Shown one piece after another: positions 59,886 through 64,000 of a DNA stretch of 64,000 bases (position 1 is its first letter; every line of letters starts with the position of its first letter). Under the pieces are notes generated by a model. That model made no database searches, had not been told where the DNA came from, and saw only the letters and a program-made list of their open reading frames with translations. Origin of the DNA: Bacteroides sp. (lineage in GTDB: Bacteria > Bacteroidota > Bacteroidia > Bacteroidales > Bacteroidaceae); NCBI GenBank assembly GCA_019414665.1, contig DXLO01000011.1, positions 1-64,000 of the forward strand. The letters are read 5' to 3'. The position numbers were made by a program, and so were the translations under genes.

Positions 59886-60497
59886 TCACTTTATCTGTCT
59901 CCCGAACAGCACCTTATTCAGCCATCGGTTCACATACACGTTCACGAAAGCACATCCTACTCCGATAGCGGCTCCTGCCACTACATCACTGGGATAGTGC
60001 ACCCCTTGGTTCATCCGGGCAAACCCTACTCCGCAAGCCCATACGGCTGAAGGGGCGATAACATACCACTTAGGATAAGTGATGGAGAGTGAGGTGGCTA
60101 AAGAAAAAGCTGCCGCGGTGTGTCCTGAAGGGAATGACGGACTATCGGCATCCGGTGCTCCGTATGCATGAATCTTATCCGGATACTTTACAAAAGGCCG
60201 GTCACGACCTATTATATGTTTGGCGGCGTATGTAATCCCCACTGCTTCAATCACACTGGTTCCTATGTAAATGGCATCTTTCAGCATCGGCTGGTCTTTT
60301 TTTATCAATGCATAGAGTCCCATGGCTGTAGGTATTCCTACGGGTAGAATCACTCCGCTAGCGGACAATCCGCGGCTCAGTCCGTGTACATCCCATCGGT
60401 TGATGGTTTTCAACGTATTGATGTCTATATTTTGTGCGCTGAGGCTGAATGTAAAACAGGCTGTCAGTATGAGAAAAATAATCCTTTGGCGTTTCAT
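59886..60497 (-). CDS. PAP2-family phosphatase
   Basis: The 203-residue protein has a signal/first helix (MKRQRIIFLILTACFTFSLS) and the three PAP2 motifs: KHIIGRDRPF, SFPSGHTAAAFS and ARMNQGVHYPSDVVAG. These enzymes remove phosphate from lipid or isoprenoid diphosphates; the substrate could be undecaprenyl diphosphate or another lipid phosphate. It points toward the S41 protease and has its own -7 element. Confidence 0.9.
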   Translation of the reverse strand: MKRQRIIFLILTACFTFSLSAQNIDINTLKTINRWDVHGLSRGLSASGVILPVGIPTAMGLYALIKKDQPMLKDAIYIGTSVIEAVGITYAAKHIIGRDRPFVKYPDKIHAYGAPDADSPSFPSGHTAAAFSLATSLSITYPKWYVIAPSAVWACGVGFARMNQGVHYPSDVVAGAAIGVGCAFVNVYVNRWLNKVLFGRQIK

Positions 60498-60519
60498 TTA
60501 GTTTGGCATTTGTTCAGTG

Positions 60520-60527
60520 CAAAGATA
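60520..60527 (-). promoter_or_regulatory. -7 element for the PAP2 gene
   Basis: Minus-strand TATCTTTG lies 23 bp before the ATG. No clear -33. Confidence 0.6.
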
Positions 60528-60586
60528 GGAAAATAATGTAATTCGCATTTACCCTTCCCCGAATTAAAGAATAATTTCCATAATTC

Positions 60587-60618
60587 CTTGTATTATCGCT
60601 AGAATTCCTTTACTTTTG
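60587..60618 (+). promoter_or_regulatory. Promoter of the fumarate reductase operon
   Basis: CTTG (60587-60590), 20 bp and TACTTTTG (60611-60618) closely match consensus. The leader is about 60 nt and AT-rich, as in strongly expressed Bacteroides genes. Confidence 0.78.
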
Positions 60619-60687
60619 CATCGTGAATACACAGCTTTTAACAGAATTTTTAGTTCTAACAATTAAATAATTTAAATTCAATCATTT

Positions 60688-61374
60688 ATGTGGTTAAGTA
60701 ATTCATCTATTGGAAGGAAAGTGGTGATGAGTGTCACAGGTATCGCCCTTGTCCTGTTTCTGACGTTTCACATGGCGATGAACCTTGTTGCGCTCTTCTC
60801 GGAAGATGCTTACAACATGATTTGTGAATTCTTGGGAGCTAACTGGTACGCGTTGGTTGCAACTGCCGGGCTGGCTGCTCTGTTTGTAATTCACATCATC
60901 TACGCTTTCTGGTTGACCATGCAGAACCGTGCAGCTCGCGGTAGCGAACGTTATGCAGTGAACGTTAAACCTAAAACTGTGGAATGGGCATCTCAGAACA
61001 TGCTTGTCCTGGGTATTGTTGTCATTGCCGGATTGGCTCTTCATTTTGCCAATTTCTGGTACAAAATGCAGTTTGCCGAAATTATCGGTGTTCATGATTT
61101 GGGCGCATTCGGTCCTACAGACGGTGCCGATTACATTCGTGAAACATTCGGATGCCCTGTATTTACAGTGCTTTACCTCATTTGGTTAGCAGCTTTGTGG
61201 TTCCACCTGACTCACGGATTCTGGAGTGCTTTGCAGACTTTGGGCTGGAGCAATAAAATCTGGTTCGAGCGTTGGAAGACTATTGGTAACATCTACTCTA
61301 CTTTGGTAGTTCTTGGTTTTGCAGCAGTAGTCGTTATCTACTTCGTGAAATCACTCGCTTGTGGTGCTTGCTAA
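60688..61374 (+). CDS. frdC: Fumarate reductase / succinate dehydrogenase cytochrome b subunit
   Basis: The 228-residue membrane anchor has five hydrophobic helices and histidines positioned for two b hemes (TFHMAMNLV, FVIHIIYAFW, LALHFANFWY, WFHLTHGFWSALQ). It binds menaquinone and passes electrons to the flavoprotein. In Bacteroides the complex chiefly reduces fumarate to succinate, conserving energy in anaerobic fermentation. It is the first gene of a C-A-B operon. Confidence 0.94.
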   Translation: MWLSNSSIGRKVVMSVTGIALVLFLTFHMAMNLVALFSEDAYNMICEFLGANWYALVATAGLAALFVIHIIYAFWLTMQNRAARGSERYAVNVKPKTVEWASQNMLVLGIVVIAGLALHFANFWYKMQFAEIIGVHDLGAFGPTDGADYIRETFGCPVFTVLYLIWLAALWFHLTHGFWSALQTLGWSNKIWFERWKTIGNIYSTLVVLGFAAVVVIYFVKSLACGAC

Positions 61375-61402
61375 TCGTAAATTGTAAATGATAAAATTGT
61401 AA

Positions 61403-63367
61403 ATGAATATGGCTACTATAGATTCTAAAATTCCTGAAGGCGCTTTAGCCGAGAAATGGACCAATTATAAAGCTCATCAAAAATTGGTAAACCCTGCCAA
61501 CAAACGTCGTCTTGACATTATTGTGGTAGGTACCGGTTTGGCAGGTGCTTCGGCTGCTGCTTCACTGGGTGCTCTGGGTTTCAAGGTATTAAACTTCTGT
61601 ATCCAGGACTCTCCCCGTCGTGCACACTCTATTGCTGCACAGGGAGGTATCAATGCTGCTAAGAATTATCAAAATGATGGTGACTCTGTTTACCGTCTTT
61701 TCTACGATACAATCAAAGGTGGTGACTACCGTGCACGCGAAGCTAACGTTTATCGTCTGGCCGAAGTGTCAAATGCTATCATCGACCAGTGCGTAGCTCA
61801 AGGTGTTCCTTTCGCTCGCGAATACGGTGGTTTGCTGGATAACCGTTCATTCGGTGGTGCTCAGGTATCACGTACATTCTATGCCCGCGGTCAAACCGGA
61901 CAGCAGTTGTTGCTGGGTGCTTATTCTGCATTGAGCCGTGAAGTTCAGCGTGGTAACGTGAAGTTGTACACTCGTTATGAGATGTTGGACGTTGTGCTGA
62001 TTAAGGATAACGAAGGTGTGGAACGCGCCCGTGGTATCATCGCCCGTAATTTGGTTACAGGTAAGATTGAACGTTTCGCTGCCCATGCGGTAGTTATCGG
62101 TACCGGCGGTTATGGTAATACTTACTTCTTGTCTACCAACGCTATGGCGTCAAATGGTTCGGCTGCTATGCAGGTTTACCGCAAAGGTGCTTACTTTGCC
62201 AATCCTTGCTTTGCACAGATCCACCCGACCTGTATCCCTGTACACGGTGACAAGCAGTCTAAACTGACTTTGATGTCCGAGTCATTGCGTAATGACGGAC
62301 GTATCTGGGTTCCGAAAAAGCTGGAAGATGCCAAGGCATTGCAGGCAGGAACTAAGAAACCGACCGATATTCCTGATGCAGACCGTGACTTCTACTTGGA
62401 ACGCCGTTATCCGGCATTCGGTAACCTGGTTCCCCGTGACGTTGCTTCACGTGCTGCGAAAGAACGTTGCGACGCCGGTTTCGGTGTGAACAACACAGGT
62501 CTGGCCGTATTCCTTGACTTTAAATACGCTATCGACCGTCTGGGTGAAGATGTAGTTCGTGCCCGTTACGGTAACTTGTTCGATATGTACGAAGAAATCA
62601 CTGACGAAAATCCGTACAAGACTCCGATGATGATATTCCCGGCTATCCACTATACGATGGGTGGTATCTGGGTTGACTATGAACTGATGACTTCTATCAA
62701 GGGCTTGTATGCTATCGGTGAAGCTAACTTCTCTGACCACGGTGCAAACCGTTTGGGTGCATCTGCATTGATGCAGGGATTGGCTGACGGTTACTTCGTA
62801 TTGCCTTATACTATCCAGAACTATTTGTCAGACCAGATTCAGGTTCCCCGTTTCTCGACAGACCTTCCTGAATTTGTGGCTGCCGAAAAGGCTGTAAACG
62901 ATAAGATCCAGAAACTGATGAATATCAAGGGTCATCGTTCGGTAGACTCTATTCACAAGGAACTGGGTCACATCATGTGGGACTTCGTAGGTATGGGACG
63001 TACCAAGGAATCTTTGACTACTGCTCTGGCTAAACTGAAAGAAGTAAGAAAGACCTTCTGGAGCGACCTTCGCATTCCGGGTGAAGCTAATGAATTGAAT
63101 GTGGAACTTGAAAAGGCAATCCGCCTGGCTGATTTCATCGAAATCGGTGAGCTGATGGCTTACGATGCATTGAACCGTGAGGAATCTTGTGGTGGTCACT
63201 TCCGTGAAGAACACCAGACTCCGGAGGGTGAAGCGCTTCGTCACGATGACAAGTTCTCGTATGTAGCTTGCTGGAAATACACAGGTGAAGGAAAAGAACC
63301 CGAATTGATCAAGGAAGATTTGAACTATCAGTTCGTTAAGGTTCAAACTCGTAACTATAAGTCTTAA
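61403..63367 (+). CDS. frdA: Fumarate reductase / succinate dehydrogenase flavoprotein subunit
   Basis: The 654-residue flavoprotein has an FAD-binding start (DIIVVGTGLAGASAAASLGA), the covalent-flavin region HSIAAQGGINAAKN, the substrate-site segment AQIHPTCIPVHGD and IHYTMGGIWVDY. It is long for SdhA, as in the Bacteroidota B-type enzyme. ATG 61403 or 61409 could start it. It is followed 20 bp later by the iron-sulfur subunit. Confidence 0.96.
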   Translation: MNMATIDSKIPEGALAEKWTNYKAHQKLVNPANKRRLDIIVVGTGLAGASAAASLGALGFKVLNFCIQDSPRRAHSIAAQGGINAAKNYQNDGDSVYRLFYDTIKGGDYRAREANVYRLAEVSNAIIDQCVAQGVPFAREYGGLLDNRSFGGAQVSRTFYARGQTGQQLLLGAYSALSREVQRGNVKLYTRYEMLDVVLIKDNEGVERARGIIARNLVTGKIERFAAHAVVIGTGGYGNTYFLSTNAMASNGSAAMQVYRKGAYFANPCFAQIHPTCIPVHGDKQSKLTLMSESLRNDGRIWVPKKLEDAKALQAGTKKPTDIPDADRDFYLERRYPAFGNLVPRDVASRAAKERCDAGFGVNNTGLAVFLDFKYAIDRLGEDVVRARYGNLFDMYEEITDENPYKTPMMIFPAIHYTMGGIWVDYELMTSIKGLYAIGEANFSDHGANRLGASALMQGLADGYFVLPYTIQNYLSDQIQVPRFSTDLPEFVAAEKAVNDKIQKLMNIKGHRSVDSIHKELGHIMWDFVGMGRTKESLTTALAKLKEVRKTFWSDLRIPGEANELNVELEKAIRLADFIEIGELMAYDALNREESCGGHFREEHQTPEGEALRHDDKFSYVACWKYTGEGKEPELIKEDLNYQFVKVQTRNYKS

Positions 63368-63387
63368 TTATTAATTGTATAGAAATC

Positions 63388-64000
63388 ATGGATAAAAATA
63401 TAAGTTTCACACTGAAAGTTTGGCGTCAGAAAGGTCCTAAGGATAAAGGACATTTTGATACCTTCCAAATGAAAGATATTCCGGGTGATACCTCATTCCT
63501 GGAAATGATGGATATCTTGAACGAGCAGCTTATCAATGAAGGTAAAGAACCTATCGTATTCGACCACGACTGTCGTGAAGGTATCTGCGGTATGTGCTCT
63601 ATGTATATCAACGGACATCCTCACGGACCTGCTACAGGTGCTACTACCTGCCAGATTTATATGCGTCGTTTCAAAGACGGTGACACCATTACTGTTGAGC
63701 CTTGGCGTTCTGCCGGTTTCCCGGTAATCCGCGACTTGATGGTAGACCGCAGCGCATACGACAAGATTATGCAGGCGGGTGGTTACGTGTCAATCAATAC
63801 CGGTGGTATTCCTGACGCTAACGCAATTCCTATTGCAAAACCTATTGCCGATGAGGCTATGGATGCTGCTGCATGTATCGGTTGTGGTGCTTGTGTTGCT
63901 GCATGTAAGAATGGTTCTGCTATGTTGTTTGTTTCTGCAAAGGTCAGCCAGTTGGCACTGTTACCTCAAGGTAAAGTGGAAGCTGCACGCCGTGCGAAAG
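63388..64000 (+). CDS. frdB: Fumarate reductase / succinate dehydrogenase iron-sulfur subunit (3' end beyond window)
   Basis: The frame opens at ATG 63388 (MDKNISFTLKVWRQKGPKDK) and stays open to the window edge, giving 204 codons. It shows the [2Fe-2S] ligands in DCREGICGMCSMYING then TTC, and the first cysteine cluster of the ferredoxin-like domain CIGCGACVAACKNG. The last cysteine sets fall outside the window. It completes the three-gene operon. Confidence 0.95.
   Translation, partial: MDKNISFTLKVWRQKGPKDKGHFDTFQMKDIPGDTSFLEMMDILNEQLINEGKEPIVFDHDCREGICGMCSMYINGHPHGPATGATTCQIYMRRFKDGDTITVEPWRSAGFPVIRDLMVDRSAYDKIMQAGGYVSINTGGIPDANAIPIAKPIADEAMDAAACIGCGACVAACKNGSAMLFVSAKVSQLALLPQGKVEAARRAK

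Noticed and set aside
1..64000. Insertion sequences, prophage or conjugative element
   Set aside because: I found no transposase, phage structural gene, relaxase or paired target-site duplication. The tyrosine recombinase is better explained by the neighbouring inverted repeats.

Overview
The window looks like chromosomal DNA from a gut Bacteroidales, most likely Bacteroides or Phocaeicola. The evidence is the promoter signature TTTG-N19-21-TAnnTTTG ahead of many genes, weak Shine-Dalgarno signals, the gene families present (DUF4271, DUF3836, a TonB-dependent receptor with a carboxypeptidase-like N-terminal domain, a Bacteroidales S-layer-type lipoprotein, DNA-inversion-type tyrosine recombinase) and a three-subunit fumarate reductase. 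No rRNA gene is present, so the species is not fixed. Most of the window is ordinary core genome. I see no insertion sequence, no CRISPR array and no prophage. Accessory material is limited to about 15.4-21.1 kb, 41.0-41.4 kb and 43.3-49.8 kb.

Layout. 0-6.3 kb: metK, a LOG-like protein, a DUF4271 membrane protein, a HemD-like protein, rnpA-yidD, a TatD-like hydrolase and tyrS, all on the plus strand. 6.4-15.3 kb: a secreted Tricorn-like protease (minus), tRNA-Gln(UUG), a flavin reductase (minus), mutS and a GH20 hexosaminidase. 15.4-21.1 kb: a surface-sensing island with two outer-membrane barrel proteins, two paralogous TPR / transmembrane / helix-turn-helix regulators and a broken small exported protein. 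21.1-28.6 kb (minus): a CAT-like acetyltransferase, lgt, panE, ychF, a DUF3836 protein and polA. 28.6-43.2 kb: a prenyl synthase (plus), then a long minus-strand set: deoC, a MazG-like protein, dtd, uvrC, apt, mnmG, a flotillin with its NfeD-like partner, ybeY, a SpmAB-like permease and two L,D-transpeptidases. A perfect 16-bp parS (ParB site) lies between apt and mnmG, which suggests an origin-proximal location.

43.3-49.3 kb is the most interesting part. A tyrosine recombinase is followed by two 27-bp near-palindromic inverted repeats that differ from each other at the central base and enclose about 160 bp. Inside, a good Bacteroides -7 element points outward across the left repeat. Next come an AraC-type regulator, a 1007-residue S-layer-like lipoprotein and a small lipoprotein. 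I read this as a phase-variable S-layer locus captured in the OFF orientation. A second candidate phase switch is a 22-bp tandem duplication inside the lipoprotein signal sequence of the first TPR regulator; it shifts the reading frame, and removing one copy restores a textbook lipobox.

49.8-64 kb: a TonB-dependent receptor paired with an exported metallophosphoesterase, a Ca2+/cation antiporter, a GNAT-like protein, parE-coaD and an S41 protease, a PAP2 phosphatase (minus), and the fumarate reductase / succinate dehydrogenase operon, whose iron-sulfur subunit runs off the end of the window.
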